Notes under the pieces: generated by a model
Told to the model about the DNA's origin: nothing
What the model saw: the letters and a program-made list of their open reading frames with translations, nothing else
Databases searched by the model: none
Position numbers and translations under genes: made by a program
Part shown: positions 48,066 through 56,831 of the stretch, in pieces
Layout: every line of letters begins with the position of its first letter
Numbering within the stretch: the first letter of the stretch is position 1
Origin: Alphaproteobacteria bacterium
GTDB taxonomy: Bacteria; Pseudomonadota; Alphaproteobacteria; CAAGCB01; CAG-977
Length of the DNA: 64,000 nucleotides
Assembly (NCBI GenBank): GCA_900768875.1
Contig: CAAGEP010000004.1
Span: 109,163 to 173,162, forward strand
Direction of reading: 5' to 3'

Positions 48066-49238
48066 TTATCCCCTTTTCCGGTTCATAAAGCCCGCCGGAT
48101 TTATCGGCTGACCGTTTTTGCGTAACTCAATATACAGCGTCGGCTGCGTTTGCGCTACCATTATTCCTACGGGTTCGCCCGCCAGCAACGATTGACCGAC
48201 CGCCGTGTCCAGTCGTCCCAACCCCGCCAGCAAAGTGTGATACCCGTCGCCGTGTTCGATGATGACCAGCTGACCGTAGCCGCGGAACGGTCCTGCGAAC
48301 AGCACCGTGCCGTCATAAGGCGAAATCACCTGCGCGTTGGCGCGCGTGCGGATGATAATGCCTTTGGACGCGCTGCCCGCGTCGGTCATATCGCCGAATT
48401 TTTTGATGATGTTGCCTTTGACGGGATAGGGAATCCGCCCTTTCGCCGCCATAAAAGCCCCCGTCGGCACGCTGCTTTGCGTCGGGCGCATTTGCTTTTG
48501 ACGGCGGCTTTCCGCGTCCAAACGCGCCAACAAATCTTTCAAGTCGCCCGCCTGTTTTGCCAGATTTTCGGCTTTGCTTTTCGCCCGCGCGCTTTCACTG
48601 GCGAAAGCCGTCTGCAGCCGCGATTTTTTCCCGATAAGCGCATCCATGTTTTTGCGCTTTTGTTCCAGCCGCCGCGTCATCGTTTTGATTTGCGCGTACT
48701 GCGCCCGAATCGCGGTCGTCAAGCTGGCGACTTTCATCAAATCCTTGCGCAAACCTTCGGTCGAATACTCCAGCCGCGGCACGGCTTCGCGCAACAGCAG
48801 CGCGCTTCGCAAAGTGTCCTGCGGCGGCAAAGGCTGGATTAAGAGGGCTTCCGTCGGCTTCCACGCCAGATTTTGCAAAGCCGCCAAAACGCGCAGACGC
48901 TGTTCTTTGCGGATTTCCAGACGGTTTTTCATCAACGCCTGCTGCGCTTCGAATTCCGCCAGTTTCTCCTCCAGCCTGTCCAGACTTTCTTCCTGTTCCT
49001 GAATGGAGCCAGCCGCGCGCACCATTTTGCGCCGCACGTCCAGAATTTCCTGTCGGGCGGCTTGGGCTTTTTCGCGCAATTCCCTGTGTTTTTGTTCGGC
49101 GGCTTTGATTTCGGAATTGATTTTCGACAATTCCGCCTTGGCTTGCGCTTTGTCCGTCGCGGCGTAAACAAAAGACGGCGACACGTTCCCCGCGAACAGC
49201 ATCACGCAAAACAGTATCGTCGTCTTTTTAAAAGTCAT
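48066..49238 (-). CDS. envC: EnvC-like murein hydrolase activator
   Basis: A 390-residue exported protein: signal peptide, long coiled coil (about 30-250; many EKLAEFEAQQ-type heptads) and a C-terminal LytM/M23 domain ('IPYPVKGNIIKKFGDM', 'VIIEHGDGYHTLLAGLGRLD'). The first zinc ligand region is 'SKGIIIRTRA', lacking the HxxxD of active M23 enzymes, so it should activate amidases, as EnvC does, rather than cut peptidoglycan itself. It lies 4 bp from gpmI and 3 bp from ctpA. Confidence 0.88.
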   Translation of the reverse strand: MTFKKTTILFCVMLFAGNVSPSFVYAATDKAQAKAELSKINSEIKAAEQKHRELREKAQAARQEILDVRRKMVRAAGSIQEQEESLDRLEEKLAEFEAQQALMKNRLEIRKEQRLRVLAALQNLAWKPTEALLIQPLPPQDTLRSALLLREAVPRLEYSTEGLRKDLMKVASLTTAIRAQYAQIKTMTRRLEQKRKNMDALIGKKSRLQTAFASESARAKSKAENLAKQAGDLKDLLARLDAESRRQKQMRPTQSSVPTGAFMAAKGRIPYPVKGNIIKKFGDMTDAGSASKGIIIRTRANAQVISPYDGTVLFAGPFRGYGQLVIIEHGDGYHTLLAGLGRLDTAVGQSLLAGEPVGIMVAQTQPTLYIELRKNGQPINPAGFMNRKRG

Positions 49239-49242
49239 CAGC

Positions 49243-50781
49243 TTACTTCAACAGCGATTTGCCCGTCATTTCCGCAGGCTGTTTCAAGCCCAACAGCTGC
49301 AGCAGAGTCGGCGCCAAGTCCGCCAGACGTCCGCCGTCGCGCAAAGTCGCGCCTTTCGGTCCGTTGAACAGGACAACGGGGACTTTGAACGTCGTGTGCG
49401 CGGTGTAGGGCGCGCCCGTTTTTTCGTCCTTCATCAGTTCGCAGTTGCCGTGATCGGCGGTAACCAGCATCACGCCGCCCGCGCGTTTAATCGCGTCTTC
49501 CAGTCTGCCGAGGCATTTGTCGACGGCTTCGGCGGCTTTGACGGCGGCGGACATAATGCCCGTGTGACCGACCATGTCGCCGTTCGCAAAGTTCACGATA
49601 ATCGTGTCGAACTTGCCCGAATCAATCGCGTCGACCAAAGCGTCGCAGACTTCAAACGCGCTCATTTCGGGCTTCAAGTCGTAGGTTGCGACTTTCGGCG
49701 ACGGAATCAAAATGCGTTCTTCGCCTTTGAACAAGCGTTCTTCGCCGCCGTTAAAGAAGAATGTGACGTGCGCGTATTTTTCGGTTTCCGCAATGCGCAG
49801 CTGAGTCATGCCCGCGTTGGAAACGACTTCGCCAAAGATGTTTTTCAGCTGTTCGGGCGGGAAAATCGGCTTGACGAAGCGATCGTGATCGGCGGAATAC
49901 TGCGTCATGCCGACGACAGCCGCAAAATCGACCGTTTTTTCGCGGGCGAATTTGTCGAACGGTTTGTCCGCCAGCGCGTACATGATTTCGCGGGCGCGGT
50001 CGGAACGGAAGTTCGCAAACAAAATGCCGTCACCGTCGTTCATGCCCTTGTAGTCGCCGATAACGGCGGGAATCACGAATTCGTCGAACACTTTTTCGGC
50101 ATAGGACGCTTCAATCGCGGCTTCGGCGGAATCGGCATGGTTGCCTTTGCCGCTCATCATCGCGTCGAACGCCAGCTTTACGCGTTCCCAGCGGTTGTCG
50201 CGGTCCATTGCGTAATAACGCCCCGAAACGGTCTTGATATGAACGTTTTTCAAGCCTTTGACGGCGTTTTCAAAGTCTTTGACATAGCCCAAAGCCGAAT
50301 CGGGCGGAACATCGCGGCCGTCCAGAAAAGCGTGAACGGCGACGGGGATGTTTTCACCGTCCAAAATCTTTGCCAAAGCGATAATGTGGTTGATGTGGGA
50401 ATGAACGCCGCCGGGGCTCATCAATCCCAACAGGTGGCACGTGCCTTTTGACGCTTTCAGTTTTTCAATCAAATCGACGACGGCGGGGCGTTTCGCCAAA
50501 GAACCGTCCGCGCAGGCTTGGTCGATTTTCGGCAAATCCTGCATGACGACGCGACCCGCGCCGATGTTCATGTGGCCGACTTCCGAATTGCCCATTTGAC
50601 CCGCGGGCAGACCGACGTCCAGCCCCGACGTGGCAATCAAAGTGTTCGGGCAGGTTTTGACCAATTCGTGCCAATTCGGCGTGTTGCCTGTTTCAATGGC
50701 GTTGTTTTCTTTGCTGTCGCGGTGCCCCCAGCCGTCCAAAATGCACAGCATGACGGGACGGGGACGTTTGATTTCTTCCAT
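49243..50781 (-). CDS. gpmI: Phosphoglycerate mutase, cofactor-independent
   Basis: A 512-residue metalloenzyme interconverting 2- and 3-phosphoglycerate. 'MLCILDGWGHRDSKENNAI' holds the metal-binding Asp, Ser66 in 'GQMGNSEVGHMNIGAG' is the phospho-serine, and 'LVTADHGNCELMKDEKTG' the second metal site. First gene of a leftward group with envC, ctpA, the deacetylase and rppH. Its promoter region lies in the gap holding RNA B. Confidence 0.97.
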   Translation of the reverse strand: MEEIKRPRPVMLCILDGWGHRDSKENNAIETGNTPNWHELVKTCPNTLIATSGLDVGLPAGQMGNSEVGHMNIGAGRVVMQDLPKIDQACADGSLAKRPAVVDLIEKLKASKGTCHLLGLMSPGGVHSHINHIIALAKILDGENIPVAVHAFLDGRDVPPDSALGYVKDFENAVKGLKNVHIKTVSGRYYAMDRDNRWERVKLAFDAMMSGKGNHADSAEAAIEASYAEKVFDEFVIPAVIGDYKGMNDGDGILFANFRSDRAREIMYALADKPFDKFAREKTVDFAAVVGMTQYSADHDRFVKPIFPPEQLKNIFGEVVSNAGMTQLRIAETEKYAHVTFFFNGGEERLFKGEERILIPSPKVATYDLKPEMSAFEVCDALVDAIDSGKFDTIIVNFANGDMVGHTGIMSAAVKAAEAVDKCLGRLEDAIKRAGGVMLVTADHGNCELMKDEKTGAPYTAHTTFKVPVVLFNGPKGATLRDGGRLADLAPTLLQLLGLKQPAEMTGKSLLK

Positions 50782-50876
50782 GGTGTTTTACTCCGTTACA
50801 AAAGTCTGAAATTACGGTTAATATAATACAAACCGCCGCGTTTTCCACTCTAAAAAATAGGCGAGGGCGATTTTGT

Positions 50877-50905
50877 TTGAGCCGGCAAATTTTTGATAGT
50901 CTATA
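50877..50905 (+). promoter_or_regulatory. Probable promoter of structured RNA B
   Basis: TTGAGC (50877-50882), 17 bp, TCTATA (50900-50905; alternatively TATAGG at 50902). A start near 50909-50912 falls at the first hairpin of RNA B, as in RNA A. Confidence 0.5.
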
Positions 50906-50908
50906 GGG

Positions 50909-51101
50909 GAGTTTGCGAAAAAGGCAAACTCAGGGCGTCAGAAACCCATTCCGAGACAGCCGCCTGTGTCAGGCGGCAAAGAAGTATGCACCAAATCTGC
51001 CTTGGGCGGATTTCGGTGAATAAGACTGTGCGCTGAATAAGCCGAGCCGTCTTTGTCTTGGAACGGTTTCTGAAAATCCCCGTTGAAAAACGGGGATTTT
51101 T
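50909..51101 (+). ncRNA. Structured small RNA B, homologue of RNA A
   Basis: Fills most of the 322-bp gap between gpmI and rlmH, on the strand opposite both. Elements in order: hairpin GAGTTTGC/GCAAACTC (50909-50916/50924-50931) with the same GAAAAAG loop as RNA A; AGGGCGTCAGAAACCC (50932-50947); closing stem CCGAGACA (50951-50958) with TGTCTTGG (51054-51061); inner hairpins at 50959-50977 and about 50989-51018; AATAAG; AGCCGT (51045-51050) able to pair with ACGGTT (51063-51068). The closing stem differs in sequence from RNA A but keeps pairing (covariation). A terminator at 51074 ends it. Known families (6S, tmRNA, RNase P, SRP) do not fit. Confidence 0.65.
51074..51101. terminator. Terminator of RNA B, shared with rlmH
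   Basis: AAATCCCCGTT (51074-51084), loop GAAA, AACGGGGATTT (51089-51099), followed by T. Its symmetry lets it serve RNA B and the converging rlmH operon. Confidence 0.88.
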
Positions 51102-51103
51102 CT

Positions 51104-51562
51104 TTATGCGCGGTGGTACGGATGTCCGTCCAAAATCGTTTTGGCGCGGTAAATCTGTTCGGTCAGCATCACGCGGGCAAGGAAATGCGGCCACGTCATC
51201 GTGCCGAACGCCAGCAATAAATCTGCGCGGGCGCGCATGTCGTCGCCGTGTCCGTCCGCCCCGCCAATCAGGAAAGCGACCGCGGGCGCGCCGTCGTCCT
51301 GCCACGCGCCCAGTTTATGCGCGAACGATTCGGAGCTTAACAGCTTGCCCCGTTCGTCCAGCACCACGATTTTCGCGCCGTCGGGAACGGCTGAAAGCAG
51401 CAATTCACCCTCGCGCTTTTTGCGTTCGTCGACGGAACCCGACTTTTTATCCTCGAATTCCCTGACGACAACGTTCCAGCGCGTCTGCTTGACGTATTTC
51501 GTCAGCAGCTCCAGTTCGGGGCTTGCTTTCATCCGCCCGATGGCGGCGATGACGATGTCCAT
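51104..51562 (-). CDS. rlmH: 23S rRNA m3Psi1915 methyltransferase RlmH
   Basis: A 152-residue SPOUT-fold methyltransferase acting on assembled ribosomes. 'VAFLIGGADGHG' is the SAM-binding knot and 'LTEQIYRAKTILDGHPYHRA' the conserved C-terminus. The start is ATG 51562, overlapping the rsfS stop (TAATG). Standard alphaproteobacterial neighbour of rsfS and nadD. Confidence 0.95.
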   Translation of the reverse strand: MDIVIAAIGRMKASPELELLTKYVKQTRWNVVVREFEDKKSGSVDERKKREGELLLSAVPDGAKIVVLDERGKLLSSESFAHKLGAWQDDGAPAVAFLIGGADGHGDDMRARADLLLAFGTMTWPHFLARVMLTEQIYRAKTILDGHPYHRA

Positions 51563-52089
51563 TACTTCGCGCGGTGCGGGGTTTCGCCGCCCCACAGTTC
51601 TTCAATGCGGTACAAGTCGCGCGTTTCGGGGTGGAAGACATGCACAATCACGTCGCCCGCGTCCACAATCACCCAATCGCCGACGTCTTCGCCTTCCAGC
51701 AAAGCGGGAACGCCCGTTTTTTTCAAGCGCATCTGCACCTGTTCCGCCAAAGCGGTGACGTGGCGCGGGGAACGCCCCGTCGCGACGACCAAGTAATCCG
51801 CCAAAGCCGTTTTGCCCGTCAAGTCCAGCACGACCACGTCTTCGGCTTTGCCCGCCGTCAGCGTTTTTTCAATCAAGTCCACCATTTTCACGGCGGCGGC
51901 GTTTTCTTTTTCCGCTTTTTTGACCTGTTTTTTGGTGTCTTTCAGAATCTTTTTAACGGCTTTTTTGACCGTTTTTTTGATTTCTTTCTTTTCGGTTTCC
52001 TTTTTCGCCGTTTTTTTGGCTTCCTTCACGGCTTTTTTGACCGTCTGTTTGGTCTTTTTTTCCGCGGAATCCGTTTTTTTCGTTGCCAT
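51562..52089 (-). CDS. rsfS: Ribosome silencing factor with Lys/Ala-rich N-terminal extension
   Basis: A 175-residue protein. The C-terminal 110 residues are RsfS ('VVLDLTGKTALADYLVVATG', 'GDWVIVDAGDVIVHVFHPET', 'LYRIEELW'), which binds L14 and keeps subunits apart in slow growth. The first 60 residues are unusual: repeated 'KKTVKKAVKK'-type Lys/Ala/Thr units like histone-H1 tails, likely an RNA-binding extension. The start is ATG 52089 after AAGGAG; TTG at 52095 overlaps that site. Confidence 0.93.
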   Translation of the reverse strand: MATKKTDSAEKKTKQTVKKAVKEAKKTAKKETEKKEIKKTVKKAVKKILKDTKKQVKKAEKENAAAVKMVDLIEKTLTAGKAEDVVVLDLTGKTALADYLVVATGRSPRHVTALAEQVQMRLKKTGVPALLEGEDVGDWVIVDAGDVIVHVFHPETRDLYRIEELWGGETPHRAK

Positions 52090-52101
52090 CGTCAAATCTC
52101 C

Positions 52102-52692
52102 TTAAAACAAACCCTTGTTTCTGATTTCCGTCGCCGAAGCGGGATGCACCCGAATCGGCAGGAAAGTCCACGCCGGCGCGCGCATGGACGCCAGCAAATC
52201 CGCCTGTTCCGACGGAACGCGATACAGGCGGAAGCAGTTCGCCGCTCGCCCGTGCAAAGCCCGAATCCGATACGTTTTGCGGGCAAACACCGCTATCGGA
52301 ACCGAACGCATGATTGTGCGCCATTCCCGCCAGCGGTGAAATCCGATGAGGTTGTCCGCCCCCATCAGCCACACGAAATCAATGTCGGGAAAGCGTTCTT
52401 TCAGACAGCGAATCGTATCGACCGTATAGCGCGTTTGAAAAGTACATTCAATATCCGAAACAACAATACGCGATTCGGCGGCGGCGACTTTGACCGCGCT
52501 GTCGAAACGGCGGGGAAATTCCGCCATGCCCTCCGTCGACTTTAACGGATTTTGCGGGGAAATCAGCCACCACACTTCGTCCAAGTCCAACAGCTCCAAC
52601 GCTTGGCGGCTGATATACAGATGACCGCTGTGCGCGGGATTGAACGACCCGCCCAAAAGCCCTATTTTTTTACGCCCGAACCTGCCCGTCAC
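52102..52692 (-). CDS. nadD: Nicotinate-nucleotide adenylyltransferase
   Basis: A 196-residue enzyme making deamido-NAD from NaMN and ATP. 'GLLGGSFNPAHSGHLYISR' and 'ASATEIRNKGLF' are its two nucleotide-binding motifs. The start is GTG 52692 with AGG 6-7 nt before it, lying 23 bp inside the end of proA. Confidence 0.94.
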   Translation of the reverse strand: MTGRFGRKKIGLLGGSFNPAHSGHLYISRQALELLDLDEVWWLISPQNPLKSTEGMAEFPRRFDSAVKVAAAESRIVVSDIECTFQTRYTVDTIRCLKERFPDIDFVWLMGADNLIGFHRWREWRTIMRSVPIAVFARKTYRIRALHGRAANCFRLYRVPSEQADLLASMRAPAWTFLPIRVHPASATEIRNKGLF

Positions 52693-53905
52693 CGTACACC
52701 TGATATTTGAAAGTCGTTAATTGCTCCAGCCCGATGGGACCGCGCGCATGCAGACGCCCCGTTGCGATGCCGATTTCCGCGCCCATGCCGAATTCGCCGC
52801 CGTCGCAGAACTGCGTCGACGCGTTGACCATAACGACCGCGCTGTCGACATGCGCCAAAAACTTGTCCGCCGCCGCTTTGTCTTCGGTCAAAATCGATTC
52901 GGTGTGGTGCGAGCTGTGCAAAGCGATGTGATTCAAAGCTTCATCAATATCCTTGACCACGCGAATCGAGACAATCGGAGCCAAGTATTCCGTATCCCAA
53001 TCTTCGGCAACGGCGGGAACAACGCGCGAATCGACCGCCCGCACCGCTTCGTCGCCGCGCACTTCGCACCCCGCGTCCAGCAAATCCCGAACAATCGCGG
53101 GCAAGTGCGTCCCTTTTACCGCTTCGTCGACCAGAATCGTTTCCGTCGAATTGCACGTTCCCGTGCGGCGCATTTTCGCGTTTAAAACGACTTTGCGCGC
53201 TTTTTCCAAATCGGCGGATTGGTGGACGTAAGTATGGCAAATGCCGTTCAAATGCTTGAACAAGGGAATTCTGCTTTCCTCCGTAATGCGCTGAATCAGC
53301 GATTTGCCGCCGCGCGGAACGATAACGTCGATGCAGTCGTCCAGCTTCAGCATTTCACCCACGGCGGCGCGATCGGTCGTCGGAACGGATTGTATGCAGT
53401 CTTGCGGCAATCCTGCGGCTTTCAGCCCCGCGTGCAGAAACTCGGTGATTTTCATCGACGAATGAAAGCTGTCCGAACCGCCGCGCAAAATCACCGCGTT
53501 GCCCGACTTGAAGCACAAAGCCCCCGCGTCGGCTGTAACGTTCGGGCGGCTTTCGTAAATCACGCCGATAACGCCCAAAGGAACGGCGACGCGGCGGATT
53601 TTCAAGCCGTTCGGACGCGTCCATTCCGCCAAAATCCGTCCCACGGGATCGGGCAGAGCCGCAATTTCGCGAACGCCTTTGACTATGCCCGCGATTCGTT
53701 CGGGGGTCAGCAGCAAACGGTCGCGCATCGCCGCCGATGTTTCGGGGGACAAAGCGTCCATGTCAAGCTTGTTCGCCGCCAACAGTTCAGCCGCACCCTG
53801 TTCCATCGCGTCCGCCGCCGCCAGCAAAGCTTTGTTTTTTTGCGCCGTCGGAACGGTTGCCAGAATCCGCTCCGCCGCTTTGGCTTTCAATCCCATTTCA
53901 CGCAT
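52670..53905 (-). CDS. proA: Gamma-glutamyl phosphate reductase
   Basis: A 411-residue NADPH-dependent reductase giving glutamate-5-semialdehyde for proline. 'GVIGVIYESRPNVTADAGAL', the catalytic Cys in 'RRTGTCNSTETILVD' and 'RGPIGLEQLTTFKY' are typical. Lies 3 bp after proB in the same operon. Confidence 0.96.
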   Translation of the reverse strand: MREMGLKAKAAERILATVPTAQKNKALLAAADAMEQGAAELLAANKLDMDALSPETSAAMRDRLLLTPERIAGIVKGVREIAALPDPVGRILAEWTRPNGLKIRRVAVPLGVIGVIYESRPNVTADAGALCFKSGNAVILRGGSDSFHSSMKITEFLHAGLKAAGLPQDCIQSVPTTDRAAVGEMLKLDDCIDVIVPRGGKSLIQRITEESRIPLFKHLNGICHTYVHQSADLEKARKVVLNAKMRRTGTCNSTETILVDEAVKGTHLPAIVRDLLDAGCEVRGDEAVRAVDSRVVPAVAEDWDTEYLAPIVSIRVVKDIDEALNHIALHSSHHTESILTEDKAAADKFLAHVDSAVVMVNASTQFCDGGEFGMGAEIGIATGRLHARGPIGLEQLTTFKYQVYGDGQVRA

Positions 53906-53908
53906 GGC

Positions 53909-55039
53909 TCATCCCTTTTTTTCCGCAAACAGGTTATCGCGGTGAACGATTTCATCCGACCCGTGATAGCCCAAAACTTTTTCGATTTCGTTGGTGCGCT
54001 TGCCCGCAATCAGCGCCGCTTCCTGCGCCGAATAGGACACCAGCCCTTTGCCCAGAAAAACGCCGTTTTCGTCTTCAAGAATCACCGCGTCGCCGTGGGC
54101 AAAGTTGCCTTTGACCGCTTTGATTCCCGCGGGAAGCAGGCTTTTGCCGCGTTCCAAAGCTTTGACCGCGCCCGCATCCAAAACCAAAGTGCCGCGCGGC
54201 TTTATCGCGCCCGCAATCCACTTTTTACGCGCGGAAAGCGGCGTTTTGTCCGCCAAAAACCAAGTACATTCGTTCGTTTTTTCCAAACGGGTCAAGGGAT
54301 ACAGCTCGGTTCCCAAAGCAATCGCCATCGTACAGCCCGCTTCGGTGCAAAGGTGCGCCGCCAGCAGCTTCGTCGCCATGCCGCCCGTGCCGACGGACGA
54401 CCCCGCGCCGTCCGCCATCGCATCGATTTCCTTGGTCATTTTTTCAACCACGGGAACCAAGACGGCGTTCGGGTCTTTGCGCGGATTGGCGGTGTAAAGA
54501 CCTTTGATGTCCGAAAAAATAATCAAGGTGTCCGCGCTGATCATTTGCGCCACGCGCGCCGCCAAACGGTCGTTGTCGCCGACTTTGATTTCCGTCGTCG
54601 CCACCGTGTCGTTTTCGTTGATGACGGGAACAACGCCGATTTCCAGCAAAGTGTTCAGCGTGTTGCCCGCGTTCAGATAGCGCGTGCGGCTTTCCGAATC
54701 GTCCAAAGTCAGCAAAACCTGCGCGACATCCAGTCCGCGTTCCGCCAAAATTGTTTGATACGCGCGCGCCAGACGGATTTGACCGACCGCCGCCGCCGCC
54801 TGTTTTTGCGGCAAAGGAAGCTTGCCCGACGGCAACCCCAGCACTTTGCGCCCGACCGCCCCCGCGCCCGACGTGACAATAACGATTTCGCGTCCCTGCT
54901 TGCGCGCCGCCAAAATATCGTCGGCAAGCGCGTTCAGCCAAGTGCTTTTAATCCGCCCCGTCGTTTCGTCAACCAGCAGGGACGATCCGATTTTCAACAC
55001 AATGCGCTTGGCGGATTTCAAGGGCGACTTATTCGTCAT
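53909..55039 (-). CDS. proB: Glutamate 5-kinase
   Basis: A 376-residue enzyme phosphorylating glutamate, the feedback-regulated first step of proline synthesis. Amino-acid kinase domain (about 10-260; 'RIVLKIGSSLLVD', 'VTSGAGAVGRK', 'VINENDTVATTEIKVGDND') followed by a PUA domain (about 280-360). The ATG at 55039 lies inside the end of obgE, an 11-bp overlap. Confidence 0.96.
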   Translation of the reverse strand: MTNKSPLKSAKRIVLKIGSSLLVDETTGRIKSTWLNALADDILAARKQGREIVIVTSGAGAVGRKVLGLPSGKLPLPQKQAAAAVGQIRLARAYQTILAERGLDVAQVLLTLDDSESRTRYLNAGNTLNTLLEIGVVPVINENDTVATTEIKVGDNDRLAARVAQMISADTLIIFSDIKGLYTANPRKDPNAVLVPVVEKMTKEIDAMADGAGSSVGTGGMATKLLAAHLCTEAGCTMAIALGTELYPLTRLEKTNECTWFLADKTPLSARKKWIAGAIKPRGTLVLDAGAVKALERGKSLLPAGIKAVKGNFAHGDAVILEDENGVFLGKGLVSYSAQEAALIAGKRTNEIEKVLGYHGSDEIVHRDNLFAEKKG

Positions 55040-56069
55040 GATCGTCAAAGCCCTTAACCGCCGATTCGTCGCGTTGCCGGCGCAAATCCAATACATACGG
55101 CAACAGTTTACGCAACACTTCCTTGGTTCCCGTGCGCGCCACGCCCGACATCGTCAGAGGCTTGCGGCGGGCGGCTTTTTGCAAAGCTTTCACCTTTTCT
55201 TCGACTTCTTCGGGCAGTAAAGCGTCGATTTTGTTCAAAACGACGATTTCATGCTTGGCGGCAAGGGTTTTTGAATAAAGCTTCAGCTCCTTGCGAATCG
55301 CTTTGTAGCGTCCCGCAACGTCTTCCTCCGTTCCGTCGACCAAGTGCAGTAAAACCGCGCACCGTTCGACGTGGCGCAAGAAACGGTCGCCCAGACCGAC
55401 GCCTTCGTGCGCGCCTTCAATCAATCCCGGAATGTCGGCAATCAGCATTTCGTCGTCGTCGATTCGCGCGATGCCCAAATTCGGATGCAACGTCGTAAAC
55501 GGATAGTCCGCGATTTTGGGTTTCGCCCCGCTGACGGAAGCCAAAAACGTCGATTTGCCCGCGTTCGGGAATCCGACCAGTCCGACATCGGCAATCATTT
55601 TCAAACGCAGCCACACCCACATTTCTTCCCCCGGCCAGCCCGGATCGGCGCGGCGCGGAGCTTGGTTTGTCGATGTTTTGTACGCCGCGTTGCCGAATCC
55701 GCCATCGCCGCCTTTGGCAATCGTAAAGCGTTCATAGGGAATCATCATGTCTTTGATGATGGTTTCACCGTCTTCGGCGACGATTTCCGTACCGACGGGA
55801 ACTTTGATAATCAAGTTCTGTCCTTTGGCCCCCGTGCAATCGCTTCCTTCGCCGTGGTGACCGCGTTCGGCTTTGAAATGCTGGCGGTAGCGAAAATCGA
55901 TTAAAGTATTCAGATTCGGCACGGCTTCAAAAATAACGTCACCGCCGCGTCCGCCGTTTCCGCCGTTCGGACCGCCGAATTCGATATACTTTTCGCGGCG
56001 GAAAGCGCAACACCCGTTGCCGCCGTCGCCCGATTTCAAGTAGATTTTCGCTTGGTCAAGGAATTTCAT
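55029..56069 (-). CDS. obgE: GTPase ObgE/CgtA
   Basis: A 346-residue GTPase needed for 50S assembly and stress control. The glycine-rich Obg domain ('GGPNGGNGGRGGDVIFE', residues 1-155) precedes the G domain with 'GFPNAGKSTFLASV' (G1), 'DIPGLIEGAHEGVGLG' (G3) and 'VLNKID' (G4). Genomic position after rplU-rpmA is classical. Confidence 0.96.
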   Translation of the reverse strand: MKFLDQAKIYLKSGDGGNGCCAFRREKYIEFGGPNGGNGGRGGDVIFEAVPNLNTLIDFRYRQHFKAERGHHGEGSDCTGAKGQNLIIKVPVGTEIVAEDGETIIKDMMIPYERFTIAKGGDGGFGNAAYKTSTNQAPRRADPGWPGEEMWVWLRLKMIADVGLVGFPNAGKSTFLASVSGAKPKIADYPFTTLHPNLGIARIDDDEMLIADIPGLIEGAHEGVGLGDRFLRHVERCAVLLHLVDGTEEDVAGRYKAIRKELKLYSKTLAAKHEIVVLNKIDALLPEEVEEKVKALQKAARRKPLTMSGVARTGTKEVLRKLLPYVLDLRRQRDESAVKGFDDHDE

Positions 56070-56094
56070 AAAAGCCCCTCTGTTTTGTACGACA

Positions 56095-56126
56095 AAAGGG
56101 GAATGGTGAATAGACCACTCCCCTTT
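56095..56126 (-). terminator. Hairpin between rpmA and obgE
   Basis: Read on the minus strand, AAAGGGGA pairs with TCCCCTTT (56126-56119/56102-56095), with a short inner hairpin, followed by TTGTCG. The weak T run suggests partial termination so that ribosomal proteins are made in excess of ObgE. Confidence 0.6.
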
Positions 56127-56149
56127 GAAATAAAAGCCTTTTTATGTGC

Positions 56150-56401
56150 TTACTTCACGACGGAAACGTAAACTCTGTCGCCCGCTTTGCGCGTGAATTC
56201 GACACGACCTTCGGCAGTCGCAAAAATCGTGTGATCGCGACCCAAACCGACATTTTCACCCGTGCGGTATTTCGTGCCGCGCTGACGAACAATGATGTTT
56301 CCCGGGATAACAGCCTGACCGCCGGATTTTTTCAAACCCAAACGACGTCCTTCGGAATCGCGTCCGTTTCTGGTGCTGCCGCCTGCTTTCTTGTGTGCCA
56401 T
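56150..56401 (-). CDS. rpmA: 50S ribosomal protein L27
   Basis: An 83-residue L27 ('MAHKKAGGSTRNGRDSEGRR', 'GNIIVRQRGTKYRTGENVG'). The N-terminus begins directly with AHKKAGGS, so it lacks the cleaved leader of Firmicutes. Lies 18 bp after rplU. Confidence 0.98.
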   Translation of the reverse strand: MAHKKAGGSTRNGRDSEGRRLGLKKSGGQAVIPGNIIVRQRGTKYRTGENVGLGRDHTIFATAEGRVEFTRKAGDRVYVSVVK

Positions 56402-56419
56402 GGAATACTCTCCCTCTTC

Positions 56420-56719
56420 TTATTCAGCGATGTCGGTAATCTTGACAATCGAGATGTACTGACGATGACCGTTTTTACGGCGATAACCCTGACGGCGTTT
56501 CTTTTTGAAAACGATAACCGTGTCGTCGCGGGTCTGCTTGATAACCTTCGCGGAAACTTTGGCACCGGCAATCGTCGGCGTTCCGATTTTTTCGTCGAGG
56601 GCAAGCACATTGTCAAATGTCACAGTAGAACCGATTTCTGCGTTGAGCTTTTCAACAACAATCGTGTCGTCTTTTGCGACTTTGTACTGCTTGCCGCCTG
56701 TCTTAATAACTGCGAACAT
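56420..56719 (-). CDS. rplU: 50S ribosomal protein L21
   Basis: A 99-residue L21 ('MFAVIKTGGKQYKV', 'IVFKKKRRQGYRRKNGHRQ'). The ATG at 56719 is preferred over one at 56731 because GGTGG sits just before it and the family starts MFAVI/MYAVI. First gene of the rplU-rpmA-obgE-proBA cluster. Confidence 0.97.
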   Translation of the reverse strand: MFAVIKTGGKQYKVAKDDTIVVEKLNAEIGSTVTFDNVLALDEKIGTPTIAGAKVSAKVIKQTRDDTVIVFKKKRRQGYRRKNGHRQYISIVKITDIAE

Positions 56720-56831
56720 TTTTTCCACCATTCAAAATCTAAAACACGGGCATTTCTGCCCACAAAGGATGCCTTTTATAGCCAGATATTTGGCGATTTG
56801 TCAAGCCTATATTTGCATTTTTTGCAAAAAT

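Noticed and set aside
50909..51101. RNA B as 6S RNA, tmRNA, RNase P RNA or SRP RNA
   Set aside because: Conserved core sequences of those RNAs (for example the SRP tetraloop region, the RNase P P4 motif and the tmRNA acceptor ends) are not present.
53219..55057. 612-codon open frame opposite proA and proB
   Set aside because: A shadow of two certain genes, with Arg/Gln/Phe-rich translation and no domain.
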